Source: Amia ocellicauda (Eukaryota; Chordata; Actinopteri; Amiiformes; Amiidae). Taken from it: a stretch of DNA of 64,000 bases. The DNA lies in NCBI RefSeq assembly GCF_036373705.1, contig NC_089864.1, forward strand, positions 13,922,001 through 13,986,000, given 5' to 3'. The position numbers and the translations under genes were made by a program. Positions 11,612 through 23,942 of this stretch are shown one piece after another (position 1 is the first letter of the stretch; each line of letters starts with the position of its first letter). The notes under the pieces were generated by a model. That model was given only the letters and a program-made list of their open reading frames with translations. It was not told the DNA's origin and searched no databases.

Positions 11612-13089
11612 ATATCATCTGTCATTTGCTAAACTTTGGTTAAATTACTCGAGCTCTGTTTTGCTTGGGAAGGCTGAATGCCTTGTGTCATCTTACGTCC
11701 CAATAAAATTATTTCCAATAAAATTATTCTTTTGGAGATCAGTGCTGGTATTTTCCTGGTTTCCAAACTGAATTCTTAAACTATATTTAAAGATGCAGCT
11801 GCGGTTCAATTAACTGGAATCTTGATGGTTTCTCTAGCGTCCAATGAACTCTGAAAGACATAATTGATAAGCATACTTTAATGAGAAATATGTATTAAAG
11901 TAATTCATCACCAATAACGTAGCTATTAACGTTTTTCTTTTTCTTTTTTACATTTATATTTTTAGTGCTACTCATCTTATATAATAAAAAATGGGACGTG
12001 GTTTAAAACCATGATTTTCATAAAATATACTCGTCTAATCAAAGATAAAGAAAGAAGAGTAAAGGACATATTCCCGATTCAACTACTAGAGAAAAAAATG
12101 TTCCTCAGACACATTTTTGCACATAGTTAATTAAAAAATGACATTACATGATTTATAGGAGAAGGCTTTCAGGTTATCTGGAAGTCTTTACTCGGCTTCA
12201 GGTTTTCACCCCAGTCATATTTATTTTTCATAGGTATCTGGCCTCATCAATAATTTAGTGTACAAACAAAATAAAAATGCAATTGTAATTGCATTATATG
12301 TTGGATATATTGAAAAAGTAATATGAAATATAACCAATAAGATACATTACTATGTGCAGTGTCTGCTGTAATGGAGGCAAATATATTCAATTCATATTAT
12401 TGCACATCATGTCTCTGCAATTTGAAGAATCTTGCTGATTGTATAATCTACTATCCAGGTTTAATTGCATACTACTCAAACATTATGTTTATTTACTTGC
12501 AATATTATTTTAGAAATCAAGAGATGGGCTTTTTTCTATTGGTGGTCCCGGTCTTTATGTGCAGAATGGGTAGATACTCATTACACACATGCAGGGTCCA
12601 CATGTCTCTGTGATGCATTATGTTGTTCCCCAGGGTACCATCAAACCTAGTACTATACAGGCATTTGGTATATCCAAAATATCCCCTTTAACACATGAGC
12701 TGATATGTATCACTTCAAATGTGAAGTGCAAGACAGGATTTCATAGCATTTATTTCCCAACTTTGCTTCTTGCAGCATCAATCATTTACAATCTGAATTA
12801 GGATTTTTCACTTATCTTAAGTAGGACAATTTTTAGCAATGGATTGTGTTTGGGCTTCAGTGGAGCCAAATGGAATGTCCTTTTTTTAAAATAGAATAAT
12901 ATTTTTCCTTATATACTCTCTCATATGGAATCAGCAAGTGTTAGCCAACTCAGCTCATTGCTACGACTATTGTACCAACAGGGGAGACATAAACACACTT
13001 ATACTCGGAAATTCCATGAAACCATCCAGTTCATTTCTCACCAAGAGTGCCCAGTGCAAACACCAGAGTTATAGCACTGCAGGGAGGAT
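11612..13089. other. Intergenic spacer, no gene seen
   Basis: AT-rich DNA with short open frames only. No recognised element. Confidence 0.55.
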
Positions 13090-13305
13090 CAATGCAGCTT
13101 TCACTGATCACACAGGAGGCACACAGGTGCCAGACAAGCCACAGGGGATGCCGTTGTGTGGCAAAGCCGAGGAAACCCTGCCTGACTCCAAGCTCACCAA
13201 ACTCCAAGCACAGCTGGCTACAACAGCCTAGATTTGAATCAAAAGTCTGGACTATGGGGCTGAACCTGTGCTCTGAGCAGAGGCTTTAAGGATGGACTGT
13301 AGTTT
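13090..13305 (-). mobile_element. Probable tRNA-derived SINE, minus strand
   Basis: Read on the minus strand from about 13305, the segment has AAAGCCTCTGCTCAGAGC where a tRNA D-arm/anticodon-arm would lie and GATTCAAATC (13231-13240), a good B box, about 40 nt further on, then a GC-richer body. Its GC content stands out from the flanks. No clear tail or target duplication was seen, so it could be another interspersed repeat. Confidence 0.4.
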
Positions 13306-16300
13306 TATTTGATCTGCATATTATTTTTAAAATGGAAAAAAACTATGAACCCTTGCAGCTATCACCCATATCATCTCAAAAGAATGAAAAGGAGACTTTG
13401 ACAAGCTTCAGAAGTATAACCACTATCTCTATGACATTTAATAACATCATGAATAGTAACTGCAACGACTCTAAGTAATGTTATTCATATTTTTCTTGAT
13501 TAAGAGCATTGTTTAACACTGAGGGATGCAAATACAACTTCCACTATTGCTTTGGCAGACTGGACTGTTTTTGACTATTTTTCTTTTTTTTTTAAATACT
13601 CTACGTAACAAAGACGATCGTGTCCAGCTTAATCTTAGTCACAGTTTTTCCACAGCCCTCCTCTTCCCTGCTGTAGTCTCCTTTTGCATCACAGAGAAGA
13701 CAAGTTGTGCAAGTGACGTAATTGGTATAATATGCATGTCTGAAAGGTGTGCAGATGGCTCTGTGATATCACTCTGGGTCTGTTGGGTCAGGCAGTAATT
13801 GTTTCGGAAGGGCACTACGCTAATGTAATGTAGCATGCTGCCAGATCGCGGTCTATCTTTCTAATGAGCTGAGTGGAGTGACTCAATCAACCATGTTGCG
13901 AGTGGCTATAGGAGGCAAGGAAGGGACCTACTGACACAACATTTGCAAAAAAAATAAAATTCAAAAATCTGGGTAATTACTGGGAATTCGTTCCTTTTAA
14001 TGGGTTTTAATCTCCAATGCCCCTCTCGTTACCACAAACATTTCCAAAGCCCAGTGAACCGTATCCTCCACCAGCCTCTACTCTTTTAATCTTTCTGGCA
14101 TTTCTTTCCTGTAGTTTACCCTGGCTTTCAACAAAACATAATGCTTACAAAACCGCCTTCATCGAATAGAGGTCCATGCACTTAGTTAACCCCAATCTAA
14201 ACTTTATAGTCACTGTTCTTTAATGATCTCCAATCTTATTAAATTCTCCTTCAAATTATGAGGGTATTTGTCTCAAACTGAGTATTGGAAAACCATTTTT
14301 GTGGATCCTAACATCTTCTTTGACTTCCAGAATGTGGGTAAAATATTATATTGGCATTTCCAGCATCTATAGACCAAAACAAGAATGGACCGGTCACAGC
14401 TGGAGGGGCTGGGAGCGGTGTATGTCATAAAACTGAACAATGACATGGTAGAAGACCCTCTTTATTGTACTCACAGTGAGGGCACACTGACACATAAGCA
14501 TCTTGCTGCTCAAAACCCCAATACTGTTTTCTGGCCAGCTCTAGGAGTCCAGTTGGCAGAGTCTACCAAAAAAACATCATGAGCTCAGCATCTACTAATT
14601 AGAAGTTATCTTCGCCTGAGATCCATGTTAAATTAAATGAAGATCACAGACTTCTCTATAGGAACTAGGATACAAAATGTGAATATTTCAGAAAAAACCT
14701 GTGTTGTGTTTGTTTTCTGTATATATAAGTACTGAGCAGCACCTGCTGTATCACATACATTTTTTACATTTTCAATTATAACATTAAAATCTGAAAAAAA
14801 GGCCAAATCTGTATGATCTTTTAACCATCCTAGCCCTGTTACCCTGACTACAGAAACAAACAGTAATAAAATCTGACCCCCTTTATGTCAAATGTCTAAC
14901 TGGTTACATGAGGCAAAGCAGATATAATGCTTGAAGGGACTTTTCTCCTTCAATTACAATGTGAAAATGTTAAGGGGGAAAGCTCAAATACTTGCTAGCA
15001 ACTGCATTTTTTACTTTTTATTGGAACTTACCTTTTAATAATATTTGAGTTTTTTTATTAGTCTACTTAGTTATACAAAAATATATTACATAGCTTCTAC
15101 AACACATCCCAATTGACAAAGTAATAAAATAAATGAGCACCAGGCCTAAATAAAGTTTCCCCATCCAGTACTGTATGTTAATTGAACAGTTCTATTGTTA
15201 CCATGACAAACTACTTATCGATTCACCTCTTCCTCCCCCTCCCTTCCCCTCAGTAATCCAGGCAGCCCAGGCTGCAAGCACAATTTAGTTCGGAGAGCCA
15301 CAGGCCCAACATCAAGGTTCAATTACAGCATCCAGAAGGTTAAATCAATAAAATTTAAATTGCTTATGGTAATCACAGCGCTCAAATCATTGCGATCAGC
15401 ATAAGCAATCTGCTGACCCCAGCCAAGCTTCCGAAATTGAAACATGTAATGAGTGGTCATTTAGTTTAGGTCCATTTGTATTACTGTGCAGGTAGGTGAT
15501 GTTCAAATGAGGGCTGAAGCACTGCTCTCTGCAACTGGTGTCTCATACTTAAAAGATAAACTGCAAAAAGCTTTTACTCCGGGTCTCTGAGCATCCGCAG
15601 ACAGTGCAGCGTGAAGCCGAGTTCGATGGCAAAGGAAGCTGGTACGGCATGGGGGTAGAGCACTGACTGACTTCCACTCTATTACACAATCACAGAAGCA
15701 CCGAGTGACACAAAACTGACAGTTGCTTTCATTTATGAAGGATTCTGTACAACAGGGATATTCACTTTTTTTCTTAAAGATGCAGCAGCTTTTTCAATAG
15801 GGCAGACTTAGGCCCCATTGAAAACAAAAGCTAGAATCCAAGAGAAAAGGACCAAACAATGAATGCTTTGATATATTTTCAAAGGAGAATTTTTATTTTC
15901 AAAAATGTTTCATGTTGGTGTTTCAAGAGACTTTCACATGCAGCACTATTGTCTCGCACAATATGAAGATCGTGTGGGGGGGAAAAAACTGATAATTCTT
16001 TTGGAAACTTAGATTAAACTGGGTAGAGTATCATATAACTAATTCATCATTTACAGGCTTTGCCATTAGATGGACCTCTGTAAACTGTGCATTCATTTTT
16101 GAAACCCGTGAACCATCAAACAGTATAAATGCGAGACATACCTCAGACTCTGTCGATACTGTGACTTTGAAGTTCTGCCTAATTAAGCTCTTGTACAGTT
16201 AACGAGGCTAACAATATAATATTGGAAGTAGGAATGGGTTTGAATAATAGATATCTTGCCGTACGGAACAATACATAGTCTCAGTATCACAACATGCATC

Positions 16301-19300
16301 ACATCGGGAGCTATCAGAACTCATTGGTCCACAGTTAACTGTTCCGCCCCCGATTCCATTATTTTTCATGAGTGCTAAATCTATCATTAAATTATCCTAA
16401 TAAAGCAAAATGTATTCAACAGCTTTGAAAAAAACAGCATAATAAGATCTGCTAATACATAATCACCATACCCTCTTGTCCATGCAGCGATTCAAGAACC
16501 AGCGCATATATAATTAATCTTGCAGTTGGAGGGACTAGTTTGGTTGTTAGTTGTTATGGCAATCCCAAACCCCAAAATTAATATCACTCTCCTCCGTTTT
16601 TCTCTTCTTTTTAGGTTATATATTCTGGAGCTCATTTCGTAATGATTTACTGTGGCACTTGTCATGGCTACTAGGAGGTAGGTATATGAATCCAGCACAT
16701 GATTTCCATTAAATCACACAAAGGTACAGAGAAAAAAAACTTACAGATGAGTAACTAAGCAGTTCTCTCAAAGTTATGTCTTGGCAGGGAGGATTAAGTG
16801 ACATAATGGGCCCGAATATCCCAAAGGTAGCCCAAATTGAGGCCATAAGTGCAAAGAAATTCATACTGGTTTATATAAATACTGCATTATTGTAACTAAA
16901 TAAATTAAAAACCTTGTCCTTGACATCAATGGCAGTCTTCGGTCTCTTGAAATCCCTCCCGAGGTCTTTGGATCACTTTCTCCACCTACACTAAACTCCT
17001 GCCAGTTCTTTCCAAAATGAGAAGTGTTGCTTTATCTCAAGGCGTTTGTATTCACTTTGGATACTGTACAACACACCTCGCAAAGGTCACATCATCTCCA
17101 CACTCTACCGCAGGTCGTGTTACAAAGCAAAATAAATGCACCAAGTGGCAACAAAATCCATAAACTTTTTCTCCTGATGTAGAAACCATTTCAGAAACAC
17201 ATCAATGCAGTGTAACTCAAGCAGGCAGAAGATGTAAATATGTAAAATTAGGAATTTGACACTCCAAGTTAAAAAACGTGAAACAGCCTACAGATAGAAA
17301 GCAAAATCCATTCAATGAAGGAATGTAGGAAAGAGAACTAGCAGAGTTTAGAGTTTTGTATTTGATGTGCAATGCAATTCAAGTGACAAGCTCTCCTGAG
17401 ACAGTGCCATCTCCCTACGCTGTTCCCTTCTCTGGCATGGAGCCATCTTCACAGGGGAGACAAAAGCAAGCTCAAGGGGTTAAACCTGCGTCTCCAACAA
17501 TGGTGTGAAAGTGGAGGACAACTGATAGAAGAACAAGGTTAGGCATTCCTCTTCCCTTCATATGCTTGACTAACTGAGAAATAGCATACCCTTGAATCGC
17601 ACGAGCCAAGAACAAATGAGCTCAAAATGCATTGCTAAGAATTCAAATACAGTTCATTCAAAGCACCTGAAGTGACGGCAAACACGATGACAATGCCCTG
17701 CTTCATCAATCAGCTGCCTCTTGTGCTGAAGTAACACACCAAGGTTTTTGTTTATAAAATCCAATCCCATTCTCTAAAATGTCACTTCATGTGGCATCCC
17801 AAATATTAACCCCCATAAACATGTAACTGATTTGTATATTTTATAGTCATGTATTTAATGTTTTCACAGATTATCAATAAAAAGTCCTCCATAATCTCAG
17901 ACACAACAGTCTTTTATTCTGGTGTTAGACAGATAACCAGTAGGTGTCAGTAACTCCCTGAATATGCATGAGTGGGACATCAACAGCTACAAAAGTAAAA
18001 CAGGCATTTGACAGATTGTGTCTCCAAGTCTAGTGCATTATCTGATATGTGGAGAAGTAGTGCTCTCAGTTTAATTTAGGGGATTTTCTGGAATGTTCTT
18101 AGTGACAGATTAGTGCAATAATGACTGATTTAAATCAAGTTTTCTTTCCCTATTTGCATAAAGTAATAATGTATCCATTACTTCATTTACACAAGCCCAA
18201 GCTGGTGATGCACATCAAAATGGCTGTCAGAGTTGAGCAGCAAATCTCAAATCCATAAAATGCATTTAAGAGAATGCATTTGCATTTACTGACAAAACCA
18301 TTCAAGGTATCTATTATAGGACAAGATACACCTAAAGTCCTACAATACATTTGTTTTACTAGATATTGTAGAACACTTTTTTTCCCCTTCAAATCTGAAC
18401 ATTGTATCTCCCCTGTCTTAAACACCAGAGCAGTTTAGCTCATTCAAACATTCACCATTAAAATATTGAGCTCCTGATTTTGATCCATGTCTTTCTTTGT
18501 ATAAAGCAGATTCTGTCCTACATACTTACAGTCCCTCCAGCATTTCTCAAAATAGATATTTGGAGTGCTAGATCAATTTCACATGCATAGAACAATTATT
18601 CAACCATGGGACAGGTATAGCAACAACAATAATAATGTAAAATTTCATTTTAATAAGTTTCCTCAGCACTACGAAAGGATTTAAGTTGGCTTTTCAAATG
18701 TCTCCCCCTAGTGGGCATAGTACAACAACAACAACAAAAAGATAAGGACCAAGAGAATTTCTTCATAAGAATTACACTTCATATCAGGAATGTTAAGAAA
18801 AAAAAAGATTTTTTTTTTCCTGAAAGTTGTTATCCTAACTTTGAGGGGCAGAACTGTTACAGCCCAATCAATCAGTCAAATAAAGCACAGAAAAAAAAGA
18901 GCCCTGAGTATTTCAGCCCCCATTCCTCCGATTGCCATTTTTCTTTTCCCATTGTCCTGTATCTTTTCTACCTGTGAGATGCATCACGGTTCCCCACTGT
19001 CCAGGAATCAGAATGTGAGCCAACAAGGAAAAGGAGTAAAAATGCAAAATAATTGTTAAATGAATCATGTGTTGCATTCCCCACCTCAATTCACAGGGCT
19101 TTTCTAAACTTGTACATTCTTACTTAAACGTCTAGTGCTGCAGCAAGACAAGTTTTTCTAATGGGGATTCTAAAGAATCATAAATATGTTGCCAAACGAG
19201 TCACTTCCTGCAAACTTGTGCATTCGTCCAGCTTCTCGGGAATCCCTTTGTGACCATCGCTCCAAGAGTACACCACCACTCTCATTTATGACATTATAGA

Positions 19301-20395
19301 AGAAATAAAATAAAAACCAACAAGACCTCTAACCAGCATTTTGTTAGTACCTTCAGTCTGAAAAAATGTACTTTCGTCACAAATGTAAGAGATAAGGCAA
19401 TCATAACGGGGAATGCTGATTCTAAAATCTTGCGTGTGGCTTTATGGGACTGATATACAGAAGAAAATACTATGACATTGACACTGTGCTGCAGCATTTC
19501 ACCACAAGAGGGCTGCTGGATACAAAGACGTCCCGTGATAGTCCCACCAGGACACAATGTCAAATCTCAGCTTTAGAGAACACGGTGGTTGTTTTCTTAA
19601 TGATGAAAATAGCTTTGCAAGGATTACCATTTTGGCAAGCAAGCATTCAAACCATTGCTCAATTCCCAAGTACTTCAGAGCAGGATCATTTCTAATCACA
19701 GCAAAAGCAGAACAAAACGCATGTATCACTAAACCAGAAGTTGCGAGAACAGTGACAAGGGAAAGTAATGCCATATTCAGACGTTAAACAGGGTTTACAC
19801 TAATTTCCAAATCTAGTAAGATGTAAGTAGGATCTACTGAGGTTATATCATTCAGAATGTCTTTAAGCAATTCCCAATTCTTTGATAGAGGTATTTGAAA
19901 CCTATTCTATTTCCACTTTTCAGTCACTTCGTCAACTGAGAAATCATGCTCCAAATCCCGTAAATTAATATTAAATCAAACTGCTGGAACAGTATATTAA
20001 AGATTAGATTATGTATATGTATGCATTAGTGTATGCATGAATTAAGAGAAAATGCACGGAAAACAAGAAGCACATTGTTACACACAGAGTTGCAAGGGCC
20101 TGGAACTCCCAAAAACTGTAGCTGAAATCCAAGGATTGATTATCATCTTCCAACTGCTGATCTTATACTCAAGTGATGCTTCTGCAAATGATCAAATACA
20201 TGACTGATAATCATTGATGCTTGACACACAAGATAGGCCATACCTTAAAGGCATTCTGTAGATTTAAGCATAATTAAACATGGGGATTATTGAAGAACCC
20301 AAACCCAACAACACAAATATGCACAGAGGGATCGTATTCTACCTGTAAAATGCTGCAAAATAAAAATCAACATTTGAAATGTGAATGTAGAAAAC
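13306..20395. other. Intergenic spacer downstream of MGST1
   Basis: AT-rich DNA with no supported gene. The patch at about 15210-15440 has the look of conserved noncoding DNA (short AATT/TAAT motifs in an unbiased background). Low-complexity A-rich stretches occur around 18720-18900. Confidence 0.5.
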
Positions 20396-20401
20396 TTTAT
20401 T
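20396..20401 (-). terminator. MGST1: Probable polyadenylation signal of MGST1
   Basis: AATAAA on the minus strand, about 370 nt after the MGST1 stop codon. It is a perfect canonical hexamer at a normal 3' UTR distance. Cleavage would be expected near 20375-20385. Confidence 0.6.
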
Positions 20402-20771
20402 AAAAAGTGTTTGAACACTGGGCTCCACTTTGCTTGTATTCATAATAGAAAACACATTAATTTGCTTTAAATTTCTTAGGTTTACACACCACAAAAGTCG
20501 TGGACACTTCTGTTGTCGACCCATATGGCTTAAAGTTTCGAAAATGGCAGTTCAGTGAAGAATCCAACAGCTACATTTTACTGCCTGACATCGGCCTCAC
20601 TAATGCACAGGAGCTCATGATGCCTTAAAGTGCAGAACGAGTCGCCCCTGATTCGTGAAGGGAATACTGCGAGTGCTGGAGCTAAAAAAAACAAAAAATC
20701 ACTAGGAAAGCAGGTGGCTGAGCGGAGCTCTCATGCCCAGCCGTGGGGTGCTGTGTTCACAGTGTTGCTGC

Positions 20772-21018
20772 TCACAGGTACAATCCTGTGCTAAGGATCC
20801 TGTATGCCATGGAAATTGTGGCCCCCATGCCAACCACCCAAGCCAATGCCCTGCTAGGCTGGGGCAGGGGGGTCAAATAGGCAATAGTATGGAAGAACCT
20901 GGAACCAACAAAGATACGGAAATGGAGCAGGGCAGTGCGGAGGTCCGGACCGGTCAGGGCGTACAATAGTCCGATGAGCACAAAGGGCAAAATGCTCTCC
21001 ATGTCATTCAGGTGGCAT
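20772..21018 (-). CDS. MGST1: MGST1 coding exon 3 (last)
   Basis: Acceptor ATTTAG before the exon; its first base completes Arg75. It encodes residues 76-156, covering TM2 to TM4 and the glutathione-binding region, and ends in TGA at 20772-20774. Confidence 0.95.
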
Positions 21019-23004
21019 CTAAATGGGAACCAGAAACAGAGGTTCAATCAATTGCAGGATTTTAAATGGTTAAATTCGGGAAAGATTTGGAGAGACATTT
21101 CAGGAGAGAATTTTGCAACAAAAATAGAAAATAAAATGACTATGTCACAATGGGGACCAAATTCCACCCTGCTTCATCTGGGGTGAAATACATTATTACA
21201 TTATACGTTATTGCAACATGATAGGAGAACAAATAGGATTTGGACATCTCTGCCTCAAATGACAGAGAGCAATTGAAAGTGTAACGATATGTATGTTCCT
21301 AAAATAAGAGAGATTATGGTTTCCCGCTCAGTGATGAAAGTGCACACTTTAAGATTATATAATTACAGTAAGTGTTTGTACATTAAAAAAAAACAGGATT
21401 TAAATTTTAAGAATCTGAGATTGTTCCTTTTCTGATAATATTAATTGTGGAAGCTTTTTATTCCATACAGTTCAATGACAAGCTCCTGAACAGTGGTGCG
21501 AGAATTTCACAGGGAGCTTAATCTTCACCACAAGGTGAATCACTCAGGAAAAACATACAGCATCTGGAAAACCCACAGCAGGACTACTGATACCTCCTAA
21601 CGCGTTCAACATCCGGATCTATGCGGAGCATCTTCTTTTGGTCCTCCAATTTCTTGCTTTTGAGAGAAACGTCTTCAGGGTTAGCAAAAACCTAGATAAA
21701 GACAATGTGGATGAAGGAGATGAGAAAACATTTCCACTGCAACATTATTAGAAGTTAGACAAGTGTATCCCAAACAATTTGTCATGGGACACCGACGTAC
21801 CATCAGGCATAAACAGACGTAGCACATCATTTTTCTTATGTGTAACATGTCCAAAATTAACAGAAATTAACTTTGTATAAGATTATATACATTCCAAGCA
21901 GAATTAAATAAAGATTAGTGTGCTGCAAAGTATTTTAACTTAAAGGGGCAGAAGCACGATTTCTAAAATGATGATTTTGTGAATCTGTACATGTTGCTAT
22001 ATTGCAGATGTCTAGCACTTTTCCAGTCATCTATTCTCTGTGATTTAAACAAGTTTCGACAAATAGTGGTGGATTTCAAAAGCCAGCATGTACGCTCTTT
22101 CAGGGTTTCAAAATCTGTTCTGTCATAACTTCTTGGATATCGGAATGACAGCAGGAAGAAATATATAAACTCTACTCACGTCATTATGTTCACTGGTGCT
22201 TTACTGTTAACTTCTTACCAATAATAATAATAATAATATTGTGATGTCTCATTTTCCTTCAAAATATACAATCACCCAAACTCAGCACTGTACGTCTAAA
22301 ATCTATAGATTATTAATTGAGAGATATGTAGATTCATAAAAACGCAAACACAGTTAACCATGGACTTTCCACTTAGTGTGTCCTTAAGTGATAACTCACA
22401 GTTTTTGTAGATAATAACATGGCCACTGTGTCTGTTCATTAAACAATGCCATTTATCCATAATGGCATAGCAAAGTTCAGATAGATTAAGTACAAGTAGA
22501 GGACATAAAAACTTGAAAATCCAATGTGAAGTCACTTTAAAGGGCGTGGGGACAGCATGGTCTAGAGCTTTTTGGAGTTAAATCCCAGCGCTTATGTCTC
22601 CTGCATTACAGCCTTCTTAACCAGGGTCTGTTGAGAGTATTTTCCCACCCAACTCAACAATGAATAGGAAATGTCTCCTTTGCAGGAAAGTTTTTTAAAT
22701 GTATAACTTACTGTTAAAAAGTACATTTCAATACAAATAAAGTACATACTGTTCACAATATAGGATAAAATACTTACATTTTTTGATAGTTTCCCTTTGA
22801 TTGATATTTGTGCATTTATATTATTAAAAGAAAGAATATATAAAAGGAGAAAACAGTAAGTGATTTGTAAATGTTTACCTTTCTTGAGAAACGGAAGTAA
22901 GCGGTTATGGGTCCCATGAGCAACATCTTCAGGATCACAATGGTAGCATAGCTGGTGAAGGCCAGGAACACCTCACTGTCGATCATCTGGGATATCTCTG
23001 CCAT
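20772..23004 (-). CDS. MGST1: Microsomal glutathione S-transferase 1 (three coding exons)
   Basis: Spliced as 23004-22879, 21691-21594 and 21018-20772, giving 156 residues (human MGST1: 155). It is a MAPEG-family integral membrane enzyme of the ER and outer mitochondrial membrane that conjugates glutathione to electrophiles and reduces lipid hydroperoxides. The start at 23004 gives the usual N-terminus MAEISQMIDSEVFLAF leading into TM1. Exon 2 carries VFANPED and DVERVRR. Exon 3 carries HLNDMESILPF, the loop-TM signature FVGSRFFHTIAYLTPLPQP with Arg109, Arg115 and Arg131, and the last TM with C-terminus GLYL. All GT-AG junctions are in phase. The cysteine that follows VFANPED in mammals, whose modification activates the enzyme, is Val50 here. 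The gene is head to head with SLC15A5, 8 kb away, as in human. The ortholog call is very secure; a tandem paralog elsewhere is not excluded. Confidence 0.96.
21594..21691 (-). CDS. MGST1: MGST1 coding exon 2
   Basis: 98 bp, acceptor TTTATCTAG, donor AG|GTATCA. It encodes residues 43-74 plus two bases of Arg75, the cytosolic loop between TM1 and TM2. The run after VFANPED is lysine-rich and differs from mammals (Val instead of Cys). Confidence 0.93.
21692..22878 (-). other. MGST1: MGST1 intron between coding exons 1 and 2
   Basis: Intron with GT-AG ends. It includes a short (ATA)n tract at 22221-22238. The shorter intron 21019-21593 between exons 2 and 3 holds nothing recognisable. Confidence 0.85.
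22879..23004 (-). CDS. MGST1: MGST1 coding exon 1
   Basis: 126 bp from the ATG to donor AAG|GTAAAC, phase 0. It encodes residues 1-42, including TM1. A likely acceptor (TTGTAG|CAGGACAG) lies about 15 nt upstream of the ATG, so the 5' UTR is probably split. Confidence 0.94.
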
Positions 23005-23700
23005 CTCGCCGCTGTCCTGCTACAAGACATGGGAGGCCAGAAATGAGAATTGCCATTGCACTGAAATGCAAACTGCCTGGAAAACCTTGACATCCCAAAT
23101 GGGTCAGGACCATGCAGTCAGGCAACAGCCAGTTTTCATCACAACTTGTCCTCCCTTTACTATACCCTAATCTTAAACACTTGTGTGAGTAAATGTAGGG
23201 AGAATCCACAGTAACACTCATAGTCTTGAAGCAGGAAACGTAGCAGAATTAAAAAAGGGTGCACAAAACCCCAACCAAGGACTGTTTCATGTTTGGTTGA
23301 ACAAGTGTAACAGACGCCTTTTTCAAATGTCATTCAATGTAGCTCTCTAACACAAGTCCTTAACTAGGTTTGGTTGTCAATTCATTATTATAGTCGGAGA
23401 CCATTTCTATCATAACCTCTCAACAAGACGGTGTAAAATTGTATTTGAACCTCTCAGAGCTTTATAAAAGACCCGTATATTAAATAAAAGACAGCAAGTC
23501 TCAGAGTCGCCTCACACTGGCATTGCATTGCATTGCTCGCTACTTTCTAACAACAGTTTGCATGCATGTCTTATTTAACAAATGCAAATCCGAGGTCTAT
23601 CCACTGCAGTGCAAAGAGCAAAACAGAAAAGCTCTAGAAACATGTAATGCATTTGCCAATGACTGAAGGCTCTTTACTTCTGTTACTTACAGTGCACTAC

Positions 23701-23775
23701 CCGCCTGTCGAGACCCACACAGAGAAAGCAGCCTCCCTCGCCGAAGCACAGCACCGCGGAGGATCACTGTATCGC
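23701..23775 (-). other. MGST1: Possible noncoding first exon of MGST1
   Basis: A GC-rich block, unlike its AT-rich flanks, ends on the minus strand at a consensus donor (CACT|GTAAGTAA, intron starting at 23700). With the acceptor near 23019 this would give a leader exon joined to the ATG exon by an intron of about 0.7 kb, the usual layout of MGST1 genes. The start is not defined by sequence alone. Confidence 0.4.
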
Positions 23776-23780
23776 TCAGC

Positions 23781-23798
23781 TGGCATTGTGGGATAGTG
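23781..23798 (-). promoter_or_regulatory. ZNF143/THAP11-like core promoter motif
   Basis: Minus-strand ACTATCCCACAATGCCAG contains TCCCACAATGC, close to the TCCCAnnATGC core bound by ZNF143/THAP11 at vertebrate promoters. It lies just upstream of the GC-rich candidate leader exon of MGST1 and is correctly placed for a start site. It is a motif match only. Confidence 0.35.
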
Positions 23799-23883
23799 GA
23801 GGACTCGGTTGTGCAACGTAATAATAAAATAGTTGAACTTTGGCTTTGTTTTAAAAATGGAAATGTCTCTTGTGTGATATGCA

Positions 23884-23918
<35 letters not shown>

Positions 23919-23942
23919 GTAGTAGTAGTAGTAGTAGTAGTA
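23884..23942 (+). repeat. Compound (ATT)n(AGT)n microsatellite
   Basis: About 11 ATT units directly followed by about 8 AGT units, a compound trinucleotide tract. Confidence 0.9.

Noticed and set aside
12359..12801. Overlapping hydrophobic small open frames
   Set aside because: AT-rich DNA readily gives hydrophobic peptides; there is no homology or splice signal.
1..20000. Search for LMO3 exons or a tandem MGST1 copy
   Set aside because: No LIM-domain cysteine pattern and no second FVGSRFFHTIAYL-like motif could be found on either strand.
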